From Pseudocercospora fijiensis CIRAD86 (Eukaryota > Ascomycota > Dothideomycetes > Mycosphaerellales > Mycosphaerellaceae): a DNA stretch of 64,000 bases. Numbering within the stretch: position 1 is the first letter of the stretch; every line of letters begins with the position of its first letter. This document shows positions 24,913 to 36,882 of this stretch, piece after piece. The position numbers were made by a program, and so were the translations under genes. The notes under the pieces were generated by a model. That model was given only the letters and a program-made list of their open reading frames with translations. It did not search any database and was not told the origin of the DNA. The DNA is taken from contig NW_006921540.1 of NCBI RefSeq assembly GCF_000340215.1, positions 3,549,402-3,613,401 on the forward strand. Reading direction: 5' to 3'.

Positions 24913-25199
24913 TTATTATACCGCATGCTCTTATAGGCACTATAATATATATAGTAAGGATAGATATATAGGGCGATAATATATATCGAGCGCTCGTAAA
25001 AGCACCCTTCGAGAAGCTACGACAGCCCTCTTACGTTAACGCCCTCTATTGCTTAGACTCTCCCTAGAACGATTATTCCGATAACTAGTTACTATACAAG
25101 GCAGAGAAAACGAATAGTAGCGTCCGGGGATCTAATTAACTAGCGGCACTAAGCGGCTATAGAAGCATATACTCCGAAGTATACTAGTATTATATATAG
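24913..25199. other. Flank of LG2, no gene seen
   Basis: RIP-mutated, A+T-rich. The last four bases, ATAG (25,196-25,199), are the left target duplication of LG2. The sequence continues at 57,830. Confidence 0.5.
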
Positions 25200-25478
25200 T
25201 ATTAGCTAGTAACCGGCCCTATACCTATAGGCTGAGTTTGAGCCTATATAAGAGGCCTCCTTCGGTATAGGAGACAAATTATCAACCTCGTATAGCACAT
25301 TGTTTATGTTACACTTCTATAATGCCTATATTGCAGGGCTCTAATTATTAGCCTAAGCGACTGCCTTGTTATCCTATTATGCTAAATATAGCTACCTATA
25401 TTGTTATAGGTTATATTACCCTCGGTTGCCTATACTATTGCTACTAGTAGTAGTAGTAGTATTAGTTTCCGTTCTTTA
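25200..25478 (+). repeat. LG2 5' LTR
   Basis: 279 bp, begins TATTAGCTAGTAACCGG. It contains GGCTCTAA (25,337-25,344), complementary to TTAGAGCC directly after the LTR. Confidence 0.94.
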
Positions 25479-26277
25479 TTAGAGCCGAAGGTAGGGCTAT
25501 CTCTTTATATCTAATAGGTTCGGGTATATCGAAGGTAGTCCTAAGGTACGAATAGCTATAACTAGAGTAAGGGTACGATAAGAGCCTACGATATAGACGA
25601 TACTAAAGTATCTCGAGGGGCTATTACGACAAGCGAAGAAACCTCTTAACGAGGGCATCTCTTTAACCCCGAAAAGCTACAAACCCTTAGGACTATTATA
25701 GCTTAGGGCCTAGTCTATAACTATAGCTAGCTTTTAAGGACTCGGCTCTAGGTCGAAGACCTATTTAGCACCGCTTGCTCGAGATAAGCCCCGCCTAAGG
25801 AGGAGATAGATTAATTACCTATCGGCCTTGCTTAGTTTGCTAAGACTATTAATAGATAGCAAATTCTAGATTATAGGTTAGATAGCCGGAGAGTCCCCTA
25901 TTAATCGGGTAGGGCGTTCCTAGATTCGTAGCCTCGTTTAGATAGTACTTAGCCTTCTACTAGAAAAAGAAGGCTACCGCTCCCTGCCTAGCTAAAGGAG
26001 ATATAAGCTAGTTTCTAGGATCTAGGTATAAATAGAGATTGTAGTCTCTCCCTCCGAGCGGCTTTCGTCTAAATTTACTAAACTAAGCTCCTAGAGGTAA
26101 TTAGGCGACCCCTAGGAGGCTAAATCCTAATACTACCCTAGGGGTAATACTAGGAGAAAACAGCCTAACCTACTATTTTCTCGCGTAGCAATATCGTAAC
26201 AAACTAATCTACTAAAAATACCTTTATATAGTATTTTATTTTAACTATTTTATTTCAACTATTTTATAAACAATCGA
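25479..26277 (+). other. LG2 leader with possible primer-binding site
   Basis: The first bases, TTAGAGCC (25,479-25,486), are complementary to GGCTCTAA in the LTR, so self-priming is possible. Near 25,565-25,590 lies, in reverse, the uninterrupted site into which CV1 inserted in LG1. Palindrome a is at 26,129. No gene. Confidence 0.7.
26129..26151. repeat. CCCCGGGG palindrome, LG2 site a (leader)
   Basis: Reads AATACTACCCT, A, GGGGTAATACT. CCT and AGG outside extend the pairing. Confidence 0.8.
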
Positions 26278-28533
26278 ATAAGCTCTAGCGAAAACGAGTA
26301 TTAAGAATCTATAGAGTCTTCTAAATCCGAAAACGCCCCTAATCCTATTAACGAAGAAATTAGACGAAGACCAGTTAATATAAGCGAGCCTCCTACGCCC
26401 TCTATACTAGAGGCGCTCTACAATATCGTTATAAAGATAATAGAGAAGCAAACTAAGCTTCTTTGTTAAAACAAGCGTCGCCCGCTAGAACTAGGGAGTA
26501 GCGTAAACCCCTTATTCGAAGGGTAGAACGCTATAGTATATATAGAGCGTTTTAAGGACGGCTTAATTAACTACGAGCTCGATAGAGAATCCGACTAGTA
26601 TAAGATCCGGTCCCTTACGAGGACTACTAGCACTAAGCTTTACCGAACCCTTAGAACCCTAGTCGGCTATCTAGAGAAAGACGACAAGTCTAATACTAAC
26701 TAGGAGACCTTTAAGCTAGCCTTTCTAAGGGAGTATCGGGATCGCGATAGCCGTCGCATTAAAGGTAGTCGTACGTAGCTCGAGTCCCTCTACTTAGTAA
26801 GGCGTACTAAGGATAACGACCTAAAGGGGTATATCCGCGAATTTGTCGAGTTAGCGGACGGCATCGAATAGAGTAACCTCGAGAACTCTTAGAGAACGAG
26901 GCTACTCCTCTAGGGATTACTATAGCCTATAGCTTAGCGTATCTTCCGCCGCTATAAGCTTAGCGAGGCCGATCCTAAGAGCTTTAGGAAATACAAAGAG
27001 GTCCTAGTATATATTAAGGCCGATATTAATAGTACCGCCGATACGAGGAAGTTTATCTATAGCGAAGATAGGAATAACCTAGCGTAGGTTAGGAAAGACG
27101 CTATAGGAAGCAAGGGACCTAAGTTCCTTCCTAAATCGCAAAGTAGTCCTAAGACCGTAACTCCTACTATTACTAAACACTCTTAAGATATTGCGGACTT
27201 AGCTAAATCCCTAGCCCGACTTAACCTAAGTGCGAAGGCATTATAGCGAGTTAGGGAAGTTATCGATACTACTATACTAGGCGATATACTACTAGTCTAC
27301 TAGGTTTTAGATCCTAACTACTCTAAAGCCCCTTTAGTAGATATCTACGCTATACGGAAGATCTATTCTAACTTAGATAGCAAGTGCTAGATATATAGTA
27401 GTTTTAAGTATATCTAATCGTCTTATTCTATCTAGAAAGAGCTTCTTAATAGGAAGCTTGTTATATAAGTAAATAGTCGGTTCTACTATATAGACACCGG
27501 CGATAAGATTAACTTCGAATAGGATCGGAGAGCCCCGAAGCTGCCTTAACTAAAAGCCCTTCTAGAAAGGAAGTATAGCGGCAAGATCGAGTTTAAGGAT
27601 ACTAGGAATAGTACCCTCGCCGCTATTGCTAAACGAGAAACTTAGAAGGTTAGGGCTAAACAGGTTAAAGAGCGAAGTAGTAACGGTACTACTAAGCCCG
27701 TTAAGGTTAACTTTGTTTCTTAGGACCCGGACGTAGTTACTAATATTTACGCGGTTACTAAGAATAGCGTAGATGTCTATACTGCTATAAGGTCCTAAAC
27801 CTAGTTCTAAAATAAGGGTAAGAGCCCGTAGAATCCTACTCGCTCTAGTACGGCAGCACCTACTAGAGTACTAAAGAACAAGGCGGCCGATAAGGCTAAG
27901 TAACAACGAGAGTTAACCGCTAAAACTAAGACTCTCTAGACAGCTATAGACCGCGCTGCCCGATCTAGCACCGCACCTAGTACCCTACCTATAGAGAGCC
28001 TAGTCGTCCTAGAGACTCTAGAGGTCGATATAGAAGATATTGCTACCGACATTAGTAGTACCCTAGGTCTAGCTAACCTACCTACCTATAAGCGGAAGTT
28101 ATCCGACCTAAAGAGCTTTCGCTTTAATAGGTATATAAAAAAGTACGGTGCTAGCCTAGCTAACTCCTTAGATACAAAGGCAAACGCTCTCTTCTAGGCT
28201 TTATAGTTCCTAGACCTTAAGTCTAACGTGTCTATAGGAGAGCTACTAGTATACGGTTTGCCTACTAACTTGTTCTAGAGCCGAATCCCTAACGATACTA
28301 CCTTTATAAAAGACCTTACTACCCTTCGGAGGAAATAGGGACGAGAAGACTATATCGACGTCTCTTCCCTATAGTTTCTTCCTAAATTTTCTTTAGGTGC
28401 CTAGGAGTTAGTAGAAGGCGAATCGGTAACCTACGAGAACTAGGAGACTATCGATAATACTAATAAAGAGAGAGTTAAAAAGATAGGCTAAGGGGATAAT
28501 AATACCGACCCTGTTTTAGTCTTAGTTTCTATT
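26278..28533 (+). pseudogene. LG2 gag-protease, first piece
   Basis: The start codon is ATA at 26,278 (ATG after RIP), then SSSENE. Readable segments: PINEEIRRRPVNISEPPTP, KIRSLTRTTSTKLYRTLRTL, LRDRDSRR-like basic stretch, KGYIREFVELADGIE, and further on NLDSKC and VNSRFYYIDTGDKINFE, a possible metal-binding or nucleic-acid-binding region after the capsid. A helical region (LADLPTYKRKL-like, KSFRFNRYIKKY) lies near 28,080-28,150. The frame is cut at 28,533 by CV2 (target duplication CTATT) and resumes at 35,626. The Gag part packages the RNA; the protease is downstream in the same frame. Confidence 0.85.
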
Positions 28534-28729
28534 TGTTAGGACTAAAGAGGCTATATGTAATTAGTATGTGACTAGGCCGAGTGAAGCTAGGGTCTTAATG
28601 CCTTAGGCAGGGCTTAGCGCTTAGCGTTAGGCTAACTCTCCTACCTTCCTCCCTCTCCTCCTAGCTCCTTATCGAATACTACCTGTACCTACTACTACCC
28701 TATCTACCTACTAATATACCCTTCTTATA
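28534..28729 (+). repeat. CV2 5' LTR
   Basis: 196 bp, TGTTAGGAC to CTTCTTATA. Contains ATCGAATACT at 28,671-28,680. Confidence 0.95.
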
Positions 28730-28730
28730 C

Positions 28731-28740
28731 AGTATTCGAT
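28731..28740 (+). promoter_or_regulatory. CV2 primer-binding site, self-priming type
   Basis: AGTATTCGAT, complementary to 28,671-28,680 within the LTR, placed exactly as in CV1. Confidence 0.7.
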
Positions 28741-28919
28741 CTACCCTTTAAGGGCAGCAGCTAGATAGTCCTTATTTTAAGCTTTTAGCGGTATAGCTAC
28801 GAACAAGACTAATCTAACTATATTACGCCCGAAGAACGGGACCTATACGTACTATTCTATCGAAACAACCGTACTAATTATTAAGCAAGGCCTTCTACAC
28901 GGCCTATTATACTGAGTTA

Positions 28920-30357
28920 AGCATACTAGGCCGATATCTACTAATTCCGCTATATCCGTATCTTAGGGGCTAACAATATATTATTAGTGTCGCCCCTTAT
29001 AATAGCCGGTTTATTACGAAACAATAACCGTGCCGCCGCTAGCAGCGCTAGCAATAACAACGCTAGTGGTACAGTTCCCGCTAAAGTGCCTACTAAAGCA
29101 CCTGCTAAAGTGCCTCCTACCGAAGAGCCTACCGTAGGACCTACTAAAGAAGAACCTGTAATCCTAGGTAATAATCTAGAATTGCCTGTTAACGATATTC
29201 TTAACAACATTGTTAATCGTCGATATAGCTAACTAGCCTTTGGCCCCTAGCTAGTAGCGAGACTTTAGGAAGCTACTTAAAACAGGCTTACTGCCCTACG
29301 TTAAGAACAATAGCTAAAGGATAATCTCCTCGAGATTCGCCGCCTATAGGAAGCCCTAACAACTAATGCTAAGCTAACGATAACAAGTCCTCCTCTACCC
29401 GTCCCTACTTAAAAGAAGGATGCTAAACTTAAGGACTATACCGTGTTTAACGGCTCTAGTCGAAAGCAATATAACGATTATATATGTAATTGTAAGCTCA
29501 ACTAGCGAAACGCACTAAGGGCCCTTCTAGATAACTACTTACTAGTCGTCTATGCTATGCAATATATTAATAGAGACCTAAAACGCACCTAGGATAACCA
29601 TTTCGACTCCCTTACTAATTAGACCGCTGTTTAGTAGCAGACCTATAAGACTATTATGCTAGACACCCTTAGAAACCCTATATTAAGGCAATAATATGCT
29701 TAGGACTAGTACCTTCGAGCTAAACAAAAGACTGATTAATCGGCTCGTTTATTTAAGGCCTATTTAAAGACCCTCGAGGACGATCTCTCGGCTAAGACTA
29801 ATTCTATATAGATCTCTAAGATACGCCTAAAACTTAGATAGGAGCTTATCCTTAAATTGGACCGCCGTCGTGTGTTCGAACAGGCTAATCTAACGCGCAT
29901 TCAATTTATAGTCGAAGTGGAAACAGCCGAACGGGCTATTTAGCTCTAATAACGACTAGAATCGAGGATCCGACTAGCTAGCACTAACCGCGGCAATCGT
30001 AGTAGCCGCGGAGGAAACTAAGGTTCCTACTATAACAACAATACTAACAATAGGAATAGTAACGACCGTAGAAGAGGCCGTAGCCGACGGCTATATAGAG
30101 GAGGCCGCGATAGAGGCCGTAGAAGGGGCTCGTATCCTTACAACGCTAACCGCTTAACTAACAACAATAGCTACGGCAGTCTACTAACTAGATTGAAGTG
30201 CTTCAATTGCGATAGTACTAGCTATCTGCTAGGCTAATGCGACAAACCTAGGGATTAGGCCCGAGTCGACCGTACTACCGCTAAATACCGAAAGCATCTC
30301 TTAGTAGCTAACGCTACCCCTATAGGCCAACCTTCTAACTAGTCGAAAAAAGAGTAA
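28920..30357 (+). pseudogene. CV2 gag
   Basis: Same frame layout as CV1, ending at TAA 30,355-30,357. The N-terminal 81 codons from 28,987 happen to be free of RIP stops (SPLIIAGLLRNNNRAAASS, then a Pro/Lys/Val repeat, LELPVNDILNNIVNRRYS). The start codon is unclear: 28,987 is a GTG and the frame is open upstream. An Arg/Gly/Asn-rich stretch (30,000-30,150) precedes the zinc knuckle at 30,196-30,250, which reads CFNCDSTSYLLG, stop, Cys. Here the last Cys survives but the His is Tyr. Confidence 0.85.
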
Positions 30358-33300
30358 GCGCCGTACTAACTATTAGCCTTGTGCGGCGTAAGACTATCGA
30401 TATTATGCTAGCTATAACACGCTCCTGCCTTGTATAGGATACGAAGGGCACTACCTATTAAACTAAGGTTATGCTAGATCTAGGAAATTTAGTTAGTGCC
30501 CTTATTAGCTATCGCCTAGCTAAGCAATTAGACCTTCGACAACTGCCGAAGACTAACCTACTAACCCTTGCTTAGTTTAATAACGCTCGGCACTTAACCT
30601 ATAGGGCCTACTATGTTCCTATAGCTCTAAAGGACGACCTCGGAAATGAGCGCCTGCTAGACTTTACTGCCTACGTAGTAGATATAAACAACCTGTATAA
30701 AGGAGCTACTATTGTTATTAGCAACCCTGTTCTTAAGTACTACGCTATAGCTATAGACCTAGGCCTCTAGAAGTAGCGATTTAGAATCGCTAGGAAAGAG
30801 GACATTAAATACATTAATGTTAGCGAGTGTCCTAATAATATTAGGGTCCTGTTTATTAGCAACCTAACACTAGCCTCCGCCTTAGCTAATCCGACTGCCG
30901 ATTTGCTCGGTAGTAATAACGATGAACCTATACCCCCTAATAATCCTAATTAGCTTGCTCGCATACTAGAGCCTATTCGAGAGACCTATATTAATGTATT
31001 CAAACATTACCTAGCATCGACACTGCCTATGTTTAAGGAGACGGATTATAAGATTGACATTATAGAGGGCAAGGAGGTTCCTTTTAGACCCCTCTATAAC
31101 CTTAGTAAACGAGAGCTTACTATATTGCGTAAGTACCTAGAGGAAAACCTAGCTAATAGCCGGATACGGTATAGTAACAGCCCTACTAGTGCCTCTATCC
31201 TGTTCGTACTAAAGAAGGATAGTAGCCTACGCCTCTATATCGATTATCGTAGGCTTAATGCTATTACTATTAAAGATCGCTGTCTACTTCCTCTTATTAA
31301 TAAGACCCTCGATCGCCTTTCTAGTACTTACTACTATACTATATTAGATATCAAGGATGTATACTATCGCATCTGTATCCGTAAGGGTAATAAATAGAAA
31401 ACAGCCTTCCGCACCCGCTATAGCTATTTCGAGTATCTAGTTATACTATTTAGGCTAGCAAACGCCCCTATAACATTCTAGTCCTATATTAATCGGGCCC
31501 TATTAGGCCTATTAGATCACCTCTGTATAGTTTACCTAGATGATATCCTAGTTTATACACACTCTCCTAACATTGCGGAACACTAGGCTATAGTCCGTAA
31601 GGTACTCGATCGCCTAAGGGCCTATAGCCTATATTGTAAGCCTTCTAAATACACCTTTGCTACTAAGGAGGTGTTATTCCTTAGCTTCCTCGTATCAACT
31701 AAGGGTGTCAAGGCTAATCCTAATCGAATTAAGACTATTACTAAATAGCTAACACCTACTAGCATTAAAGAGCTTCAATTATTCCTAGGTTTTGCTAACT
31801 TCTACCGTCGATTTATCGAAGGTTACTCGCGGCACGTAATACTACTAACGGAACTTACTAAAACTAAGGCTAATCTATCTAGAGAGTTCAAATAGACTAA
31901 CAGAGCATAAGCCGCTTTTAACGGTTTAAAGAAGCGATTTACTAAAGTCCCTTTATTGCACTATTTCGTACTAAGCAAGCAGATCCGAATTGAGACTAAC
32001 GCTTTACAGTTTGCTATATTAGCCATTATGTTACAATAGGCTAATAACAATTACTAGCACCCGATTGCCTTCTTCTCGAGGAAGATAATTAATACTAAGC
32101 GTCGCTACGAGACCTACGAGTAAGAGCTCCTAGCTATTGTCGAGGCCTTTAAGCACTAGAGACACTATCTCGATAGTGCCTAGCACACTATTTAGGTCTA
32201 TACGGACTATAACAACCTCCGTAGAATTACGAAGGTTACTAGGGTTATAGGTCGACAGGCTAGATAGGCCGTCTACCTCGCTAGGTTTGATTTTGATATA
32301 TTATATCGGCTAGGCGTAAGCAACCCTGCTAATAGCCTATTAAGGCAACCTAATTACGATAGCGGGACTTAGCAATCTATTAATTTATTGTTTCTAACCC
32401 TGCAGTATAAGATTGCTATAGCCTGTGTTATTAATAAGCACGCGTAGGATAAGCGGCTTACCGGACTCCGCGACGGCTTAAAGCATGTTAATGCTCTTAC
32501 TATATTAATAGTGCGTATTAAGGCAAGGGCCAAGGACACAGATAGGAGAAGTTATAATAACTCCCTAGTCGATATCGCTATATATAGTAATAGCGATTAA
32601 AGCACTAATATAGTTGATCCGGCTACTAGTACTATTAGATGCATACAATGCGTACCTCGTTTAATAGCGAGGGTGCTATTAAATAACCTTGCAAATAGGG
32701 ATAGTTAATCGTTTATAGATAAGCTGTTACGGGCTTAGTAGAGGGACGCCTTTACTACTGAACGTATAGACAAGCTTATAAGTAGGCGAAAGACTCGATC
32801 TAGTAAGAGTAATTAGTCGATCGATAACAAAGGTTATTTAAAGTTTAAGGGCAGATACTATGTCCCCGCTAAACATTCGATCCGATAAGAACTTCTCAAG
32901 CGACACTATAATAGTAAGCTTGCCGGTTACTATAGTATAGAGAGGTCGCACGAGCTACTATCGCGTACATACTACTAGCTAAATAGTAAGCGGGACATAA
33001 AGGACTACGTAAACACGTATGCCGTGTGTTAACGAGTTAAAGTACCGAAGCACTTGCCGTTCGGCGAGTTAGCTTCGCTCCCTGTTCTAAAGAAGCTATT
33101 TGCTAAGCTAATAATAGACTTTATTATAGGCCTTCCTCCTACTAAGCGTAGGGGCAGCAAGGACGTATACGATGCTATCCTTATTATAGTAGATCGGTTT
33201 ACTAAGGGCGCTCGATACATCCCGGCGCGCAAGGATTAGACTGCTATTAATATAGCAGAGGCGCTATAGACTAACATCTTCTATACCTATTAGGGGACCC

Positions 33301-34259
33301 CTAAAGGGATAGTCTCTAACCGAGGCTCGACATTCACATCTTATTATTAGAGTGAGATTTGCCTGCAGCTAAGACTCAAGCATCGCCTGTCTATAGCATT
33401 CTATCTACAAATAGATAGTTAAACCGAAAGGCAGAATGCTACGCTATAGTAGTACCTACGCAGCTACATCAATAAGAACCCTAATAACTAGGTTAATCTC
33501 CTATAGCCTATAGAATTCGTATACAACAATAGTGTATACTTATCTACTAAGGTTTTACTATACATAGCTATAATAGGCTAGAACGCCGCCTTACTATAAG
33601 ACCTATTTACCTCGCTCGAGGCCGAGCGTAAGGAAAGGGAAGCGCGTTAAGTACTAATACCTAAGACGCTAGCGGCTATTAAGAGGGTTCAAAAGATGCG
33701 AGGAATTCACGCTATAATAGCTAACAAACTAGCAAAGGCCTAGGCCTATTAGAAGGCCTACTATAACAAACATTACACGCTAATAACCTTTAAACAAGGC
33801 GACATAGTTATGCTTAGTACGAAGAACCTCCGCATCCGCAAACACCTATTACCTAATAGCAAAACACGCCCCAAACTAGCACTAAGGTACATTAGTCCAT
33901 TCCGCATTCGAGAAGTTAAGGGCTCCTCTGTATAGGCCTATTAGTTATAGCTTCCTCCTTATTACACTATCTATAATACCTTCTATGTATCCCTCCTTAA
34001 GCTATATTACCTACGCGAGGGGGATGAAGCCCCTACTAAACACGAAGATATACTAGCGGATAGTAAAGAGCTGTAGTCTATAGAACGTATCCTAGATTAT
34101 CGGACTAGGCGAGGCAAGAAGGAGTACCTCCTAAGATAGCAAGGCTATTTACCTAAATAGGACTCGTAGGAGGCCGAAGACTCGTTTAAGGATATAACTG
34201 AGTTGTTAGATAAGTATTAGACTAGTGTAAAGAACAAGAAGAAGGCTAAGGGCCTATAA
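30358..34259 (+). pseudogene. CV2 pol with chromodomain
   Basis: Pol is in the -1 frame relative to gag and unbroken by frameshifts to TAA at 34,257-34,259. Protease LDLGNLVSALIS near 30,475-30,510. RT from 31,050: VPFRPLYNLSKRELTILRKY, LRLYIDYRRLN, VYLDDILVY (31,530-31,560). In 31,740-31,830 the thumb region has diverged more from CV1 than the rest. Integrase core near 33,090-33,230 reads LIIDFIIGLPPTKRRGSKDV. The chromodomain is at 34,070-34,215 (SIERIL, DYRTRRGKKEYLLR, QGYLP). The domain series matches Tf1/sushi-like chromoviruses. It is inactive because of RIP stops. Confidence 0.95.
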
Positions 34260-34273
34260 TGTCGCCTAGGAAT

Positions 34274-34296
34274 AATGCTACCCCCGGGGTGCTATT
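34274..34296. repeat. CCCCGGGG palindrome of CV2, just after pol
   Basis: Arms AATGCTACCCC and GGGGTGCTATT, 15 bases past the pol stop. AGCTAACTAATTAGAGGC follows. Confidence 0.85.
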
Positions 34297-35422
34297 AGCT
34301 AACTAATTAGAGGCCGGCAAACTAGGACAATAAGACTATACTAGGCGCGCTACGACGCGTCTATTAATTAATCGCATGCTCTTTTAAGGACTCTACCTCT
34401 TTACTAACGCGCCCTATAGGTCCCCCTCTTATTCCCTTATTCTATCGGAGCCTCGAGGCCTAGGCAATCGGCGAAGACGATACGGCCGGCGCGGCTATAT
34501 TAGTAACAGTATTATAGAGTGTATTATTAGTCGAAGAAGGAAATCGAAAGCAAGGTAAAGTTAGCGCTAAGACGACTAGCGCTGCTATTGTTAACATTAC
34601 TTGCTGTTATCGCTGCGCCTATAGACACAACCTTACCTACACTACGAGCCTAAGGCACCCTTAATCAAAACTTTAATTAAAGCCTTAAGCCTATTAAAGG
34701 TTTGATTAAAACTTTAAGGCTAAGTTAAAACTTTGACTAAGTCAAAAGATTAAGCGACTAATAGACTAACTAAGGGCAAAACTATAGAGCTAAGCTAGCC
34801 GGGGTCGATCTTGCGGACAATAGGTTACTCCTCGATCTTTCTAACCCTTTAAGCGAGGCGAACCTCTACTACTACACTTACAATAGCCTTTACCTATAGA
34901 AACTAGAAGAACTAAGTTTTTTGAAAAGATATAATTAGTTGATACTTAAAGGCTGCTAAACCTAACTAATTTAGGCTAGCGAAACTACGACAGTAAATAA
35001 TGGCCCTCGTAATAATAAGAACAACCCTCGGAACGGACAAACCCTCGGAGCGGACATTTCTAGGTCTGTTAGAGTAGACGTAAAGAACTCGTACGACATT
35101 ACTTAGAACGGAGGCAGTGCTGTAATACCTCGTACGTCTACCTATTATAGTAGGGAAGACGCGCTCGTATTATAATTAGTCGATAGCCCTTAATTCTTAT
35201 AGATATATATTACTTTATAGTTTATTATATATAGAGATAGCGCAGTTAGAGTTGTACATTGTGTTATTAGGGGTAAGGTTTAATATAGTTATATAATTAG
35301 GTGGTTAAGTGTTCAATTTAGCGCGGGCTAAGCAGCTTATTAGACCTGCTAAGTTAGTAGCAATAGAGGTTGAGACTAGGACAAGGACCGGCTACGAGGG
35401 CGCGGCCTTTAGAAGGGAAGCG
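34297..35422 (+). other. CV2 3' non-coding region
   Basis: No gene. The AT-rich AAAACTTT block recurs at 34,670-34,750. AGAAGGGAAG at 35,411-35,420 is the likely polypurine tract. Confidence 0.7.
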
Positions 35423-35620
35423 TGTATTAGGACTAAAGAGGCTACACGTGATTGGTATGTAACTAGGCCGAGTAAAGCTAGGGTCTTAATGCCTTAGGTA
35501 GGGCTTAGCGCTTAGCGTTAGGCTAACTCTCCTACCTTCCTCCCTCTCCTCCTAGCTCCTTATCGAATACTACCTATACCTACTACTACCCTATCTACCT
35601 GCTAACATACCCTTCTTACA
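35423..35620 (+). repeat. CV2 3' LTR
   Basis: 198 bp, TGTATTAGGAC to CTTCTTACA, followed by CTATT. The short ORF here is an accident of the LTR sequence. Confidence 0.95.
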
Positions 35621-35625
35621 CTATT

Positions 35626-35783
35626 AAGGCTGTCTAGTTTACTAGCTAACAAATCGGTCGAGTAGGACCTCCTCGACCTAAGGAACTTTACTCTATCCCT
35701 AATAATATAGACCTTTTAGTAGTTACCCGTTCCTTCGCTATCGTCCCTACTATCTATATTTAAGTTACTATTAGAAGCTATAG
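35626..35783 (+). pseudogene. LG2 gag-protease, middle piece
   Basis: 158 bases between CV2 and LG3. It reads in the LG2 gag frame and matches LG3 39,135-39,290. It ends GAAGCTATAG at the point where LG3 inserted; the next bases of LG2 are at 49,047. Confidence 0.85.
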
Positions 35784-36061
35784 TATTAGCTAGTAACCGG
35801 CCCTACACCTATAGGCTAGTTTTAAGCCTATATAAGAGGCCTCCTTCTATAGAGTAGATAGATTATCAACCTCGTATAGTACATTGTTTATATTACACTT
35901 CTATAATGCCTATATTATAGGGCTCTAGTTATTAGCCTAAGCGATAGTCTCGTTATCCTATCTACTAAATATAGCTGCCTATATTACTATAGGTTATATT
36001 ACCCTCGGTAGCCTATACTATTGCTATAAGTAGTAGTAGTAGTGTTAGTTTTCGTCCTTTA
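35784..36061 (+). repeat. LG3 5' LTR
   Basis: 278 bp, TATTAGCTAGTAACCGG to CCTTTA. A TATATAAGAGG-like block lies near position 50 and may be the promoter. Confidence 0.94.
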
Positions 36062-36882
36062 TTAGAGCCGAAGGTAGGGCTATCTCTTTATATCTAATAG
36101 GTTCGGGTGTATTAAAGGTAGTCTCTAGGCACAAATAGCTATAACCGAAGCGAGGGCATAATAAGAGCCTACGATACGGACGATACCGAAGTATCTTAAG
36201 GGGCCGTTACGACAAGTAGAGAAACCTCTTAACGAGGGCATCGCTTTAACCCCGAAAAGCTATAAACCCTTAGGACTATTACAGCTTAGGGCCTAGTCTA
36301 TAACTATAGCTAGCTTCTAAGGACTCGGCTCCGGGTCGAAGACCTATTTAGTACCGCTTGCTCGAGATAAGCTACTGCCTAGCCTAAGAGGGGGAGATAG
36401 ATTAATTACCTATCGACCTTAGCGGGCCCCGCTAAGACTATCTATACGATAGCAATTTCTAGATTATAGGTCGGATGCCTAGACAGTTCCCCTATTAACC
36501 GGGTAGATTGTTTCGGGATTCGCTGCCTCGTTCGGATAGTACTTAGCCTTCTACTAGAAAAAGAAGGTCCCCGCCCTCCGCCTAGCTAAAGGAGATAACG
36601 ATAGTTAGTAAAGCGGCTAGTTTCTAGGATCTAGGTATAAATAGAGATTATAGTTCCTTCCTCCGAGCGGCTTTTGTCTAAGTTTACTAAATTAAAGCTC
36701 CTAGGGGTATCTAGGCGACCCCTAGGAGGCTAAACTCTAATGCTACCCCGGGGGTAACATTAGAAGAAAACAGCCTAGTACACTATTTTCTCGCATAGCA
36801 ATATCGAAACAAACTAAACCTACAATATATACTAAAAACACTTTCCTATAGCATTTTATTTTAACTACTTTACAACAATCGA
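36062..36882 (+). other. LG3 leader
   Basis: Begins TTAGAGCC. Non-coding, about 820 bases. Palindrome a is at 36,739. Confidence 0.75.
36739..36761. repeat. CCCCGGGG palindrome, LG3 site a (leader)
   Basis: Arms AATGCTACCCC and GGGGTAACATT around one G, 122 bases before the gag start. Confidence 0.85.

Larger units (their letters stand above)
28534..35620 (+). mobile_element. CV2: Ty3/gypsy chromovirus, full length, inserted in LG2 gag
   Basis: 7,087 bp with a perfect 5-bp target duplication CTATT (28,529-28,533 and 35,621-35,625). The joined flanks read AGTTTCTATTAAGGCT, and LG3 has the same sequence uninterrupted at about 39,126-39,142, so the empty site is present in the window. Same organisation as CV1 with independent RIP damage. 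It lies in the same orientation as LG2. Confidence 0.96.

Noticed and set aside
35309..35497. 62-codon ORF across the CV2 3' LTR start
   Set aside because: It straddles the polypurine tract and LTR, and CV1 has no equivalent open frame.
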